Assembly (NCBI RefSeq): GCF_000348725.1
Contig: NC_020813.1
Location: 496,001 to 560,000, forward strand
DNA: 64,000 nucleotides
From: Pseudobdellovibrio exovorus JSS
GTDB lineage: Bacteria; Bdellovibrionota; Bdellovibrionia; Bdellovibrionales; Bdellovibrionaceae
Direction of reading: 5' to 3'
Part shown: piece by piece, positions 33,569 to 41,305 of the stretch
Position numbering within the stretch: the first letter of the stretch is position 1
How the letters are laid out: every line of letters begins with the position of its first letter
The notes under the pieces: model-generated
The model's input: the letters and a program-made list of their open reading frames with translations, nothing else
What the model was told of the DNA's origin: nothing
Databases searched by the model: none
Translations under genes and position numbers: made by a program

Positions 33569-33632
33569 AAGAAAAGGTCTTCTAAGCAAAGCATGCCAAG
33601 TCTTAGGTCTGTATTAAATGCATAAGGACGTT

Positions 33633-33661
33633 TATATTTCCGGATAAGGTACGGCCTACCT
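33633..33661 (+). repeat. REP-like repeat, right copy
   Basis: 29 bases identical to 1057-1085 and, over 26 bases, inverted relative to 32904-32929. It lies upstream of the transposase gene, opposite in orientation to the left copy, and contains AGGTA-CGGCC-TACCT. Confidence 0.85.
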
Positions 33662-33719
33662 CCAAAAAAACTCGACAGAGGTCCTCAATCTTGTCGCACT
33701 TTCTGCCGATGAGAATGAG

Positions 33720-34262
33720 GTGAAGCAGTTCTTTATCGAATACAAACAGATACTCTTTTTTTTCGTACTTCTAACGGGAGTAACTGGATATACACTTTTT
33801 GAATCCGATCTTCATCAGGTCCAAGCCGCCTCACCTCAGTTGAAATCTTTGTATGGTCAGAATGTCGCACATGCGGCCGAGCTAACTCCAAGTCATTTTC
33901 CTACACGTCAGCCCTCATCAGTCGGAAGTGAAAACACGACAGGTATAAAAAAGCTTGAAAGTGTTTTAGATAAAAAATTCCTGTGTGCTGAAAAAACGGC
34001 TCATAAGGCAGAGCAAGTTCGCGAGCAAATGGTGATGATTCGCTTTGATCTTTGCCAGAAAAATTTAAAAGGCATGGCCAAAGAGCTACACTTTGAAAAC
34101 CAAAGTAATGGGTTTAAAGCTCAAATTTTCGTTGTTGAAAATGGAAGCTACAAAACAGATTTCATTCAATTAAATCAAGGTATCAACAAACTTAAGCTTG
34201 AAGTTGTCCTAAAAGATGGGCAAAAGCTTGAGGAATCATTGGAAATTTTATCTGGTTCTTAA
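33720..34262 (+). CDS. Membrane-anchored periplasmic protein of unknown function
   Basis: Not recognised. 180 residues from a GTG start: one N-terminal helix (ILFFFVLLTGVTGYTLF), a polar linker, then a periplasmic-type domain. That domain has two Cys (KKFLCAEKTA, RFDLCQKNLKG) and beta-rich segments (KAQIFVVENGSYKTDFIQL, GINKLKLEVVLKDGQKL). The C-terminal part could be an Ig-like or carbohydrate-type sandwich, but that is only a guess. It lies 58 bases beyond the transposase repeat, in the same direction as exbB-exbD. It may have followed exbD directly before the transposase unit arrived. Confidence 0.65.
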   Translation: MKQFFIEYKQILFFFVLLTGVTGYTLFESDLHQVQAASPQLKSLYGQNVAHAAELTPSHFPTRQPSSVGSENTTGIKKLESVLDKKFLCAEKTAHKAEQVREQMVMIRFDLCQKNLKGMAKELHFENQSNGFKAQIFVVENGSYKTDFIQLNQGINKLKLEVVLKDGQKLEESLEILSGS

Positions 34263-34331
34263 CTCAAAGCAGTAATTTCGTTTAAATTCAATAGACAGGG
34301 GGGAGCGGATTACTTAAGTTCGCCTGCTGTG

Positions 34332-34994
34332 ATGGCAGAAACGAATGTAACGCTCAGCGGTTTTAAGAATAAGTCCGACCTTCATTTGGCCCGTAAGATA
34401 TGGCACATGACAGGTGTATTTTTGATGTTTCTGGCATGGCAAGTCTTACCATTCTGGTTTTCAATTACATGTTTGATTATTGGTTGGTTGGCGTTTGTTC
34501 CCGCAGATGTCATGCGCCAAAAAAATCCTGAAGTGAACAAAGTTTTATCTAATATTTTCCGTCCGATCATGCGCAGTAGTGAACTGAATCGTTTGGCAGG
34601 TACGACATACTTGTTAACAGGGGCGTTGATCATCACACTTTTCTTCAATAAAGGCGTGGTCTCTTTAAGTTTATTATTTTTAGCTTTTGCTGATCCTATC
34701 GCCAGCTATGTAGGGATTAAGTACGGCAAAGATAAAATCTTCGGACACAAATCAGTTCAGGGTTTCATTGCAGCCTTTGTTGTTTGTGCCCTAGCGAGCT
34801 TCTTGTTTTTATTTTTCAATCAAGTTCCAGAGTTTATTTTGATCGTCAGTTTATTGGGCGGTTTAGTTGGAGCCTTGGCTGAGCTTATCCCTTTCGGGAA
34901 ATTAGATGATAACTTCACTATGCCAGTGGCGAGCAGCATTGGTTTAACCGTATTGTTTTATTTCTTTGGTTATTTCCCTTATTTCGGCTCATAA
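34332..34994 (+). CDS. Diacylglycerol/polyprenol kinase-like (SEC59/DGK1/VTE5) membrane protein
   Basis: Integral membrane protein of 220 residues with about six to seven helices, of the CTP-dependent lipid kinase family that includes DGK1 and dolichol kinase. Family motifs are HLARKIWHMTGVF near residue 18, LAFADPIASYVGIKYGKDKI near 117, and FGHKSVQGFIAAF after it. GGLVGALAELIPFGKLDDNF contains the conserved acidic cluster. It is immediately upstream of pssA, consistent with a phospholipid-related role, for example making phosphatidate from diacylglycerol or phosphorylating a prenol. ATG 34332 and GTG 34329 are adjacent; a GGGGGGAG site is rather distant. Confidence 0.8.
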   Translation: MAETNVTLSGFKNKSDLHLARKIWHMTGVFLMFLAWQVLPFWFSITCLIIGWLAFVPADVMRQKNPEVNKVLSNIFRPIMRSSELNRLAGTTYLLTGALIITLFFNKGVVSLSLLFLAFADPIASYVGIKYGKDKIFGHKSVQGFIAAFVVCALASFLFLFFNQVPEFILIVSLLGGLVGALAELIPFGKLDDNFTMPVASSIGLTVLFYFFGYFPYFGS

Positions 34995-35041
34995 TAATTT
35001 TGATTATTTGATTCAACACAAAGATACAAAAGAGGTTCGTA

Positions 35042-35872
35042 ATGGCTGATAGCTATGATTTGTCAGATGAAGGATATTCTAAGTCAGGAAAACGCCTAGG
35101 AATGTACATTTACATTCTTCCGAATTTGATGACGATCGCCAATTTATTCTGTGGATTTATCTCTGTTATTTATTCCATTCAAGGTGAATTCAAAATGGCA
35201 GCCATCGCGGTGGTTATCGCGGCTGTCTTTGACCAGTTAGATGGTCGTTTGGCGCGATTGACTCACGCGACAAGTAAGTTTGGTGCCGAGCTAGATTCTT
35301 TATGTGACTTAGTGAGCTTCGGTTTAGCTCCAGCGATGTTGATGTACCTATGGGCATTGCAACCGTATGGACGCATTGGATTGATGGCTTGTTTCTTATT
35401 TGTGGCTTGTGGTGCTTTGCGTTTGGCACGCTTCAATGTGCAGGTGGGCGTAGTTGAAAAAAACTATTTCCAAGGTCTTCCTATCCCAATGGCAGCCGGT
35501 ATTGTGACAACATCTTTCTTAGCATTTAATGACTTAGGATGGACTCCAGATAAGTTCCGCAGTCTTTTGTGCTTCATGGTTGTTTTGATGGCCTTTGTAA
35601 TGGTTTCGAACTTCCGTTATCGCTCTTTCAAAGATCTTGATTTAAAAGAAAGAAAAGCCTTTAAATATTTAGTAGCTGGATTGGTGATACTTGTCGTGGT
35701 GGCCATGTATCCAGAGATTATGCTTTTTGTATTATTCTTGTCGTACGGAACTCTTGGGGCCGTTTTCGGTATTTTGCAGTTGGGTAAAAAGCGTAAGTTA
35801 ATGAAAGCTAATGCCTATGCTCCAGAGGCAACGAAAGAAGAAGACCTTCAAGAAGAACAGGACGAAGAATAA
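35042..35872 (+). CDS. pssA: CDP-diacylglycerol-serine O-phosphatidyltransferase
   Basis: Membrane enzyme that makes phosphatidylserine, the precursor of phosphatidylethanolamine. The CDP-alcohol phosphatidyltransferase motif is complete: DQLDGRLARL, then G and two Asp in KFGAELDSLCDLVSFG (about residues 64-92). About seven to eight hydrophobic segments and an acidic Glu-rich C-terminal tail follow. N-terminal LPNLMTIANLFCGFISV is typical of the type II (Bacillus-like) enzyme. AGAGG precedes ATG. The asd gene begins two bases after the stop. Confidence 0.93.
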   Translation: MADSYDLSDEGYSKSGKRLGMYIYILPNLMTIANLFCGFISVIYSIQGEFKMAAIAVVIAAVFDQLDGRLARLTHATSKFGAELDSLCDLVSFGLAPAMLMYLWALQPYGRIGLMACFLFVACGALRLARFNVQVGVVEKNYFQGLPIPMAAGIVTTSFLAFNDLGWTPDKFRSLLCFMVVLMAFVMVSNFRYRSFKDLDLKERKAFKYLVAGLVILVVVAMYPEIMLFVLFLSYGTLGAVFGILQLGKKRKLMKANAYAPEATKEEDLQEEQDEE

Positions 35873-35873
35873 T

Positions 35874-36878
35874 ATGAAAACATGGAAAAGACCTTTAAAA
35901 GTCGGTTTAGTTGGTGCCACAGGAGTTGTGGGCGAAACATTCATTAATATCTTAGAAGAGTACGCTCAGCCGATCGCAGAACTAAGACCATTTGCGAGCC
36001 AAAATTCATTAGGACTGAATATTGAATTAGCTGGTAAGCAATGGCCAGTGCAAGTGTTGAAGCCGAATTGTTTTGATGGTTTGGATATGGTGTTCTTTTC
36101 TTCTGGAGACGACATTTCCCGTGAATGGGCTCCTGAAGCAGTTAAGGCCGGAGCCTTTGCTGTTGATAACTCTAATGCTTTCCGTATGGATCAGGATATT
36201 CACTTGGTTGTACCAGAAGTGAATGGTCACTTACTCAATGCAGATTCGAAACCACAGGTGATTGCAAATCCGAACTGCTCTACAATTCAATTGGTCGTAG
36301 CTTTAAAGCCGTTGTTGGATAAATTCGGAATTGAAAATGTAACGGTAGCGACTTACCAAGCGGTGAGTGGTGCGGGCTTGCCTGGTTACGAAGAGTTGTT
36401 GAATCAAACAAAAAATTTCCAACAGCCAGATCACGAACCAAAAGCATTTTCAAAACAAATTTTGTTTAACTGTATTCCACAAATCGGTAGCTTTGGCGAA
36501 GATGGTTTTTCATCTGAAGAAGCGAAAATCATGAGCGAGACTCCAAAAATTTTAGGAGTTAAGGACTTGAACGTTTCTGCATTCACAGTTCGTATTCCGG
36601 CTTTGAATTCTCACTCGGAAGCTGTATGGGTCACTTTAAATAAAGAAGTAGCAAAAGAAGATGTGGTGAATGCTCTTGGTAATTTCGAAGGTATCGCTGT
36701 TATGGATCAAGACTTTCCGACGGCACTTGAGGTTTCTGGTGAAGAGCCTGTGTTTGTTGGTCGTATTCACCAAGATCGTCACAATAAAAAACGTTGGTTG
36801 ATGTGGGTTGTGTCTGACAACTTGAAAAAAGGTGCCGCTCTTAACGGATTACAAATCGCGGAACGTCTATTCTGCTAG
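35874..36878 (+). CDS. asd: Aspartate-semialdehyde dehydrogenase
   Basis: Reduces aspartyl phosphate to aspartate semialdehyde, feeding Lys/diaminopimelate, Thr and Met synthesis. The NADP-binding motif is VGLVGATGVVGETFINIL; the active-site Cys is in VIANPNCSTIQLVVALKP (about Cys130). GAGLPGYEELLNQ and RIPALNSHSEAVWV are further family blocks. ATG 35874 gives 334 residues, the usual size; a longer frame from 35811 runs inside pssA and is not plausible. The kinase for the previous step is at 54853-56064, not next to it. Confidence 0.96.
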   Translation: MKTWKRPLKVGLVGATGVVGETFINILEEYAQPIAELRPFASQNSLGLNIELAGKQWPVQVLKPNCFDGLDMVFFSSGDDISREWAPEAVKAGAFAVDNSNAFRMDQDIHLVVPEVNGHLLNADSKPQVIANPNCSTIQLVVALKPLLDKFGIENVTVATYQAVSGAGLPGYEELLNQTKNFQQPDHEPKAFSKQILFNCIPQIGSFGEDGFSSEEAKIMSETPKILGVKDLNVSAFTVRIPALNSHSEAVWVTLNKEVAKEDVVNALGNFEGIAVMDQDFPTALEVSGEEPVFVGRIHQDRHNKKRWLMWVVSDNLKKGAALNGLQIAERLFC

Positions 36879-36946
36879 ACTAGACGTTTATCTTCTGGTC
36901 TTTGCTCAGATAGACAGGGACCATTTCGCCATGATGCAATAAAAAG

Positions 36947-39043
36947 GTGATTCAACATCTTGTCCTCATCTTTCTTAGTTTTGTTTTTCTAAATCCAGTA
37001 TGGGCAGCCTCTATTGTCGATACCAATACGATTACAATATCAGGCATTTCGGCCTTTGAAGGTGGTACTGTCTATGGCGGTGTCGCTGGCACCTGCACTG
37101 GGGATGGTGTTTCGCCGTGTAACAGTTGTACGAATACGTCCACGCCACCTAAAGCCTGCAATCAAAGTAATATCTATGGTTCTTTAGCCTTTCAAATTCA
37201 GTTCAAGACATCTGCGGCTCGTAACAATGCGATGGCGCAAATTCTGATAGAAAGCACTCCGCTAATTGTTAATCCTGAAACGAAAAATTGGACCTCTGGT
37301 GAAACAGTGGTGTTGAACACGACGTGGGCGGCCATTTGCTCTGCAATGGGAGTTGCGAATTTAGATGGGAATTGCAATATCTCGGGACTGAGTCAAATCG
37401 TAGGTTCTAAAACCATAAAGTTTGGGATCGCAGCTGAAGGCGGTGGAACTTTGGCTGATGCCGAAGCTTCGACTTTACAGTTGAAGTTTCATGGAATTCC
37501 ATCAGGTGCCAGTGATGTGACACAAACTCTGTGCGCCGACAGTGGTGGTGGCTTTGGTGCCTGTAATCTGACATTTGTTGCTGGTGATGGAAAAGCCTTC
37601 ATTGATGCGGCCATCTTCAATCCCACAGAGCCTGGTGGAACGGCATGGGATTCGATTGCGATTTTTCCTATTGCGACACCAAACGGAGGCGAATCAAATG
37701 CCTACACGTCATTTACCAGTGGGGCTGTATCTCCGACCTTTAAAAAAATAGACAATGACGGAACGATTCCCGACTCTCAAGTCGGAGGACTCGCGAACTA
37801 TCAAAAGTATTGTCTGGTCTACGGGATGAAAAATAAGGCGCAGAATATTTATAAATTTGTGAATGATCCGGCGGCGGCTTCTGCAGGGTGTATTACTCCT
37901 TCTGTGGTTGTGGGCATCCTTGATGATAAAAGATGTTTTATTTCAACGGCGGCATTCGGTTCCTCTGATATGTCAGAGGTCGAAACTTTCCGTAAGTTTC
38001 GCGATCAGTTCTTAGTTACAAATAATCTAGGGAAAGCGTTTGTAGGTTTTTATTACGACATGAGTCCACCTATCGCGAACATGATCTCAGGCAGTGAACC
38101 ACTGAAGGCTCTTACGCGTGGACTCCTTTATCCATTTTTACTATTTGCAACGATGGCGTTACAAATAGGTTTCGTATGGGCCATCGTACTCAGTCTGGGC
38201 ACAGTGATTGGCCTTGTGACGGCTTTTCGTATCTTGAGATTCCGTTCAGTGTTGATGGTGATGCTGCTTGTGCTGGTGTCTCCGCATTTAAAAGCAGACC
38301 TTCTGAGCACTGAAGAAAAAATCGATCATCCGAATGCGAAAGAGGGCCTGATTCGCATTAAGAAAGATGGCACTTACGTTTACGATGTGAAAAGAACACC
38401 TAAAAATCAATCCAGTCATTTGCGCTTTGGTCAGGCGAATCAGCCGCAGATCACGATCGGTATTGAGCAGACAGACGCCAGTGGGAATCCTACCGGCACA
38501 TTTAAAGAGTATAGCTTTGAAGATTTCTATGGAAGTGCCTCGGGCGTTATCATTGGATACGACTACGAATGGTTTCCTTGGGGTATGGAAGGTGACGGCG
38601 GCCGCTTAGGGGTACAGGCGGGTGGTGCAGGGATGTTTGTAACTGGGAATGGTCGTCTTGTGGCCGATCCAGATACACAGTCAAAAGAAAGTTACACGTT
38701 TGTGACATTGCCGTTGAATCTAGGTGCGGTCTATCGTCTTGAGTGGAAAGAACAACAGATGTTTGTTCCCTACGTATCAGGTGGAGGAACGTACTTAGTA
38801 CTTTTAGAAAAACGTGAAGATAAGGCGATGCCCAGTGCGACAGGCGGCTTTGGATTCTATGGTGCTGGAGGAATTCTTTTTAATTTGAATACGTTTGATC
38901 GTGAAGCGGGTTTAAAATTAGACAGTGAGTACGGCATTGGAAACTTGTGGCTGTCGCTTGAGTTCCGTGTCACTGAAGTGCAGAACGCGGCTTTCGGTTT
39001 TTCTAATCGCTATGTTAATGCTGGTCTTTCATTTGATTTTTGA
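36947..39043 (+). CDS. CFI-box secreted protein with internal helix pair and C-terminal barrel-like domain
   Basis: 698 residues from a GTG start. Signal peptide ends PVWA before ASIVDTNTITI. Residues about 20-325 are an extracellular-type Cys-rich region (CTGDGVSPCNSCTNTST). At Cys329 the CFI-box starts (CFISTAAFGSSDMSEVETF), with the RDQFLVTNNLGKAFVGFYY and SPPIANMI blocks that follow it in this family. Two hydrophobic segments follow. Then at about 430-447 comes a signal-peptide-like RSVLMVMLLVLVSPHLKA before DLLS. The remaining 250 residues alternate beta strands (GVQAGGAGMFVTGNG, FGFYGAGGILFNL, NAGLSFDF), ending in Phe like outer-membrane barrels. A fusion of two secreted proteins is inferred. 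Confidence 0.75.
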   Translation: MIQHLVLIFLSFVFLNPVWAASIVDTNTITISGISAFEGGTVYGGVAGTCTGDGVSPCNSCTNTSTPPKACNQSNIYGSLAFQIQFKTSAARNNAMAQILIESTPLIVNPETKNWTSGETVVLNTTWAAICSAMGVANLDGNCNISGLSQIVGSKTIKFGIAAEGGGTLADAEASTLQLKFHGIPSGASDVTQTLCADSGGGFGACNLTFVAGDGKAFIDAAIFNPTEPGGTAWDSIAIFPIATPNGGESNAYTSFTSGAVSPTFKKIDNDGTIPDSQVGGLANYQKYCLVYGMKNKAQNIYKFVNDPAAASAGCITPSVVVGILDDKRCFISTAAFGSSDMSEVETFRKFRDQFLVTNNLGKAFVGFYYDMSPPIANMISGSEPLKALTRGLLYPFLLFATMALQIGFVWAIVLSLGTVIGLVTAFRILRFRSVLMVMLLVLVSPHLKADLLSTEEKIDHPNAKEGLIRIKKDGTYVYDVKRTPKNQSSHLRFGQANQPQITIGIEQTDASGNPTGTFKEYSFEDFYGSASGVIIGYDYEWFPWGMEGDGGRLGVQAGGAGMFVTGNGRLVADPDTQSKESYTFVTLPLNLGAVYRLEWKEQQMFVPYVSGGGTYLVLLEKREDKAMPSATGGFGFYGAGGILFNLNTFDREAGLKLDSEYGIGNLWLSLEFRVTEVQNAAFGFSNRYVNAGLSFDF

Positions 39044-39056
39044 TGTATAAGACCGC

Positions 39057-39842
39057 ATGCCTCGGATTAAATTTACAGTCTCTTATGATGGAACGGATTA
39101 TTGTGGTTGGCAGCGCCAAAACCACGGCGATAAGTCCAGTGTTAGCCAGACCATCCAATCCGGTTTAGAAAAAATTTTTGGTCATCCTATTTCGCTATTT
39201 GCTTCCGGTAGAACCGATGCGGGTGTTCATGCTTTGAATCAGGTTTGTCACTTCGATACAGAGTGGCCAGAATCGCGTTTAGAGGGCTTTGATTTAAAAA
39301 GGGCTATGCGAGCCCACTTGCCCACAAGTATCTTAATTAAGCGAGCGTGGTTAGCTCCAGATGACTTCCATTCAACACTTTCACCTGAAAAAAAGACGTA
39401 TCGCTACCTGATTAATAACACGCCGAGTCAAAGCGTTTTCCTTGGACGCTATGCCACTTGGGAGAGAACTCCGTTAGATTTAGATTATTTGAACTCGTGT
39501 TCCAGTTTTCTTGTGGGAAATCAGGATTTTAAGAGCTTTCAATCCGTTGGGACACCAGTAGCTCACACCATTAGAACCATCGAAAGCGCCATTTGGGAGT
39601 GGAGACGCCCCCAAATTGCTCAATTTACGATCACAGGAACCGGCTTTTTGAAGCAAATGGTACGTAATATAGTGGGGACTCAGCTTCTTTTGGCCCGAAA
39701 AGGGCTGCCGGCGGAAACAATGCGGGAAATCCTGTCGGCTCAGGACCGTAGGCGGGCTGGACCGCCGGCTCCGCCGCAGGGTCTATTTTTAATGCGAGTT
39801 TACTATCCTACAGGCCTTGACAATAAGTGCCGCGAACTTTAA
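39057..39842 (+). CDS. truA: tRNA pseudouridine(38-40) synthase
   Basis: Converts uridines 38-40 of tRNA anticodon arms to pseudouridine. KFTVSYDGTDYCGWQRQ opens the protein, and the catalytic Asp is in ASGRTDAGVHALNQVCHF (about Asp55). KKTYRYLI and GTGFLKQMVRNIVGTQLL are conserved blocks. Length 261 is normal. It lies 13 bases after the CFI-box gene and 30 bases before rplM; truA-rplM-rpsI is a classical order. Confidence 0.95.
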   Translation: MPRIKFTVSYDGTDYCGWQRQNHGDKSSVSQTIQSGLEKIFGHPISLFASGRTDAGVHALNQVCHFDTEWPESRLEGFDLKRAMRAHLPTSILIKRAWLAPDDFHSTLSPEKKTYRYLINNTPSQSVFLGRYATWERTPLDLDYLNSCSSFLVGNQDFKSFQSVGTPVAHTIRTIESAIWEWRRPQIAQFTITGTGFLKQMVRNIVGTQLLLARKGLPAETMREILSAQDRRRAGPPAPPQGLFLMRVYYPTGLDNKCREL

Positions 39843-39872
39843 AACACTCATTCATCTATTTTCGGAGTAACT

Positions 39873-40307
39873 ATGAAGACTTGGAATGCAAAAACTGAAG
39901 AAGCTGACCGTAAGTGGTTCGTTGTAGACGCCACTGGTTTAAGATTAGGTCGTTTGGCGACTCACATTGCTAATATCTTGCGTGGAAAAAACTTACCTAC
40001 TTTCACACCAAACGCAGATGCTGGCGGGTTCGTTGTTGTTATCAATTCAGACAAAATCGAAATGACTGGTGATAAATGGAATACTAAAAAGTATTACCGT
40101 CACTCACGTTTCTTCGGTTCATTGAAAGAAAAAACAGCTGAGCAAATGAAAGCTACTGATTCAGAATTTATTATCTCTGAAGCAGTTCGTGGTATGTTAC
40201 CAGTGAACAAGCTTTCAAAATCATTGATCGGCAAATTGAAAGTTTACAAAGGTGCTGAGCACCCTCACGCAGCTCAGAAGCCTGAAGCTTACGTAATCAA
40301 ACACTAA
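39873..40307 (+). CDS. rplM: 50S ribosomal protein L13
   Basis: Large-subunit ribosomal protein. The full length (144) is normal, with KWFVVDATGLRLGRLATHIA, YRHSRFFGSLKE and VRGMLPVNKLSKSLIGKLKV as family blocks. CGGAG precedes ATG. Codon choice is strongly biased (frequent GGT, AAA, CGT), as expected for high expression. It is followed by rpsI after 15 bases. Confidence 0.97.
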   Translation: MKTWNAKTEEADRKWFVVDATGLRLGRLATHIANILRGKNLPTFTPNADAGGFVVVINSDKIEMTGDKWNTKKYYRHSRFFGSLKEKTAEQMKATDSEFIISEAVRGMLPVNKLSKSLIGKLKVYKGAEHPHAAQKPEAYVIKH

Positions 40308-40322
40308 TTAAAGGGATAGAAA

Positions 40323-40721
40323 ATGGCAGCTACTGAAAAAATGTATTATGCAACTGGAAGAAGAAAAACGAGTTCAGCTCGTGTTTACTTAAAACCAGGT
40401 AAAGGACAAGTTTCTATCAATGGTAAGAAATCTGATGATTACTTAACTCGTTTGCAATCACGTATGGTGATCATGCAACCTCTTGATGCTGTTAACTTAA
40501 TGGGTAAATTTGACCTTAAAGTTATGGTAAGCGGCGGCGGTGAGTCAGGACAAGCTGGTGCAATTCGCCACGGTGTTACTCGCGCTTTAATCGCTTTTAA
40601 CCCTGAGTTAAAAGATGTATTGAAAAAAGCTGGATTTGTTACGCGTGACCCTCGTATGGTTGAGCGTAAAAAATACGGTAAACACGGTGCACGTCGCAGC
40701 GGTCAGTACTCTAAACGTTAA
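40323..40721 (+). CDS. rpsI: 30S ribosomal protein S9
   Basis: Small-subunit ribosomal protein of 132 residues. YYATGRRKTSSARVYLKPG, GGGESGQAGAIRHGVTRALI and the C-terminal GARRSGQYSKR that reaches the P site are all present. AAAGGG precedes ATG. A strong terminator follows, ending the truA-rplM-rpsI unit. Confidence 0.98.
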   Translation: MAATEKMYYATGRRKTSSARVYLKPGKGQVSINGKKSDDYLTRLQSRMVIMQPLDAVNLMGKFDLKVMVSGGGESGQAGAIRHGVTRALIAFNPELKDVLKKAGFVTRDPRMVERKKYGKHGARRSGQYSKR

Positions 40722-40752
40722 TCGTATTGTAAAAATTATAGTCAAAAGTCTA

Positions 40753-40780
40753 GGGGAACCATTTGGTTCCCCTTTTTTTT
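40753..40780 (+). terminator. Strong intrinsic terminator after rpsI
   Basis: Perfect 8-bp stem GGGGAACC/GGTTCCCC with loop ATTT, followed by eight T. It ends the ribosomal protein operon 32 bases after the rpsI stop. Confidence 0.95.
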
Positions 40781-40797
40781 GTTCATTATCAAGAATT

Positions 40798-40818
40798 TGT
40801 TAAAAAACTGTTAAAAAA
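40798..40818 (+). promoter_or_regulatory. 11-base-period direct repeat before the XRE regulator gene
   Basis: TGTTAAAAAA occurs twice, at 40798-40807 and 40809-40818, one helical turn apart. The tract runs into very AT-rich DNA with two TGATAA copies before the XRE gene start at 40887. It could be an UP-like element or an autoregulatory site. Confidence 0.35.
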
Positions 40819-40886
40819 ATTTGATAATTTTGAAATAAATGATAACCTATTTCTAAACGGACGTAAATTTACCAAGAAGGTCATTT

Positions 40887-41183
40887 ATGCAATATGAAGC
40901 AAATAAGTTAGCGCAGTTTTTAAAGGAAAAACGTACTCAATCAGGTCTTTCACAAAAAGACGTGGCGACGAAGTTGGGATACAGCACATCTCAGTTTATC
41001 TCAAACTGGGAAAGAGGTATCTCTCAACCGCCAATCAACACATTAAGAACTCTAGCAAACATGTACAATGTTACTGCTGAGCAAATGTTTAATGTTTTGT
41101 TGGAAGAAACCATGTTGCAAGTGCAAGTGGATCTGAAAAGAAAGTTTTACGGCGAAGGCCGCGAAAATCACCCGACAGCTTAG
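40887..41183 (+). CDS. XRE-family helix-turn-helix regulator
   Basis: 98-residue DNA-binding protein. The HTH_3 domain (about residues 8-62) reads LAQFLKEKRTQSGLSQKDVA, LGYSTSQFISNWERGISQPP and LRTLANMYNVTAEQMF. The last 30 residues are a short helical tail without a recognised ligand domain. AGAAGG precedes ATG. It stands alone between two hairpins, so it is probably monocistronic. Direct repeats upstream are candidate autoregulatory sites. Targets are unknown. Confidence 0.93.
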   Translation: MQYEANKLAQFLKEKRTQSGLSQKDVATKLGYSTSQFISNWERGISQPPINTLRTLANMYNVTAEQMFNVLLEETMLQVQVDLKRKFYGEGRENHPTA

Positions 41184-41193
41184 TGCTGTCGGG
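41171..41193 (+). terminator. Perfect 9-bp hairpin enclosing the XRE gene stop
   Basis: CCCGACAGC and GCTGTCGGG pair perfectly around loop TTAGT, which contains the TAG stop. It lacks a T-run (CTCCGATTTCCC follows), so termination may be inefficient or factor-assisted. Confidence 0.55.
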
Positions 41194-41305
41194 CTCCGAT
41201 TTCCCTCTCAATTTCATTCTCAAATTGAGTCAGATATTTTCACGATTTTAAGTTAAGCTGGAATCAATATTAGACGATAAGCCCTACATAGGGGTTTTTC
41301 GTCTT

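Larger units (their letters stand above)
32904..33661 (-). mobile_element. REP-associated transposase unit with inverted repeats
   Basis: A transposase gene (32930-33568) lies between two inverted copies of a 26-base repeat (32904-32929 and 33636-33661). The left copy abuts the transposase stop codon; the right copy is about 65 bases before its start. This matches RAYT loci, where a single-copy Y1 transposase is flanked by REP palindromes. The unit lies directly at the 3' end of exbD and separates it from the next gene. Confidence 0.8.
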
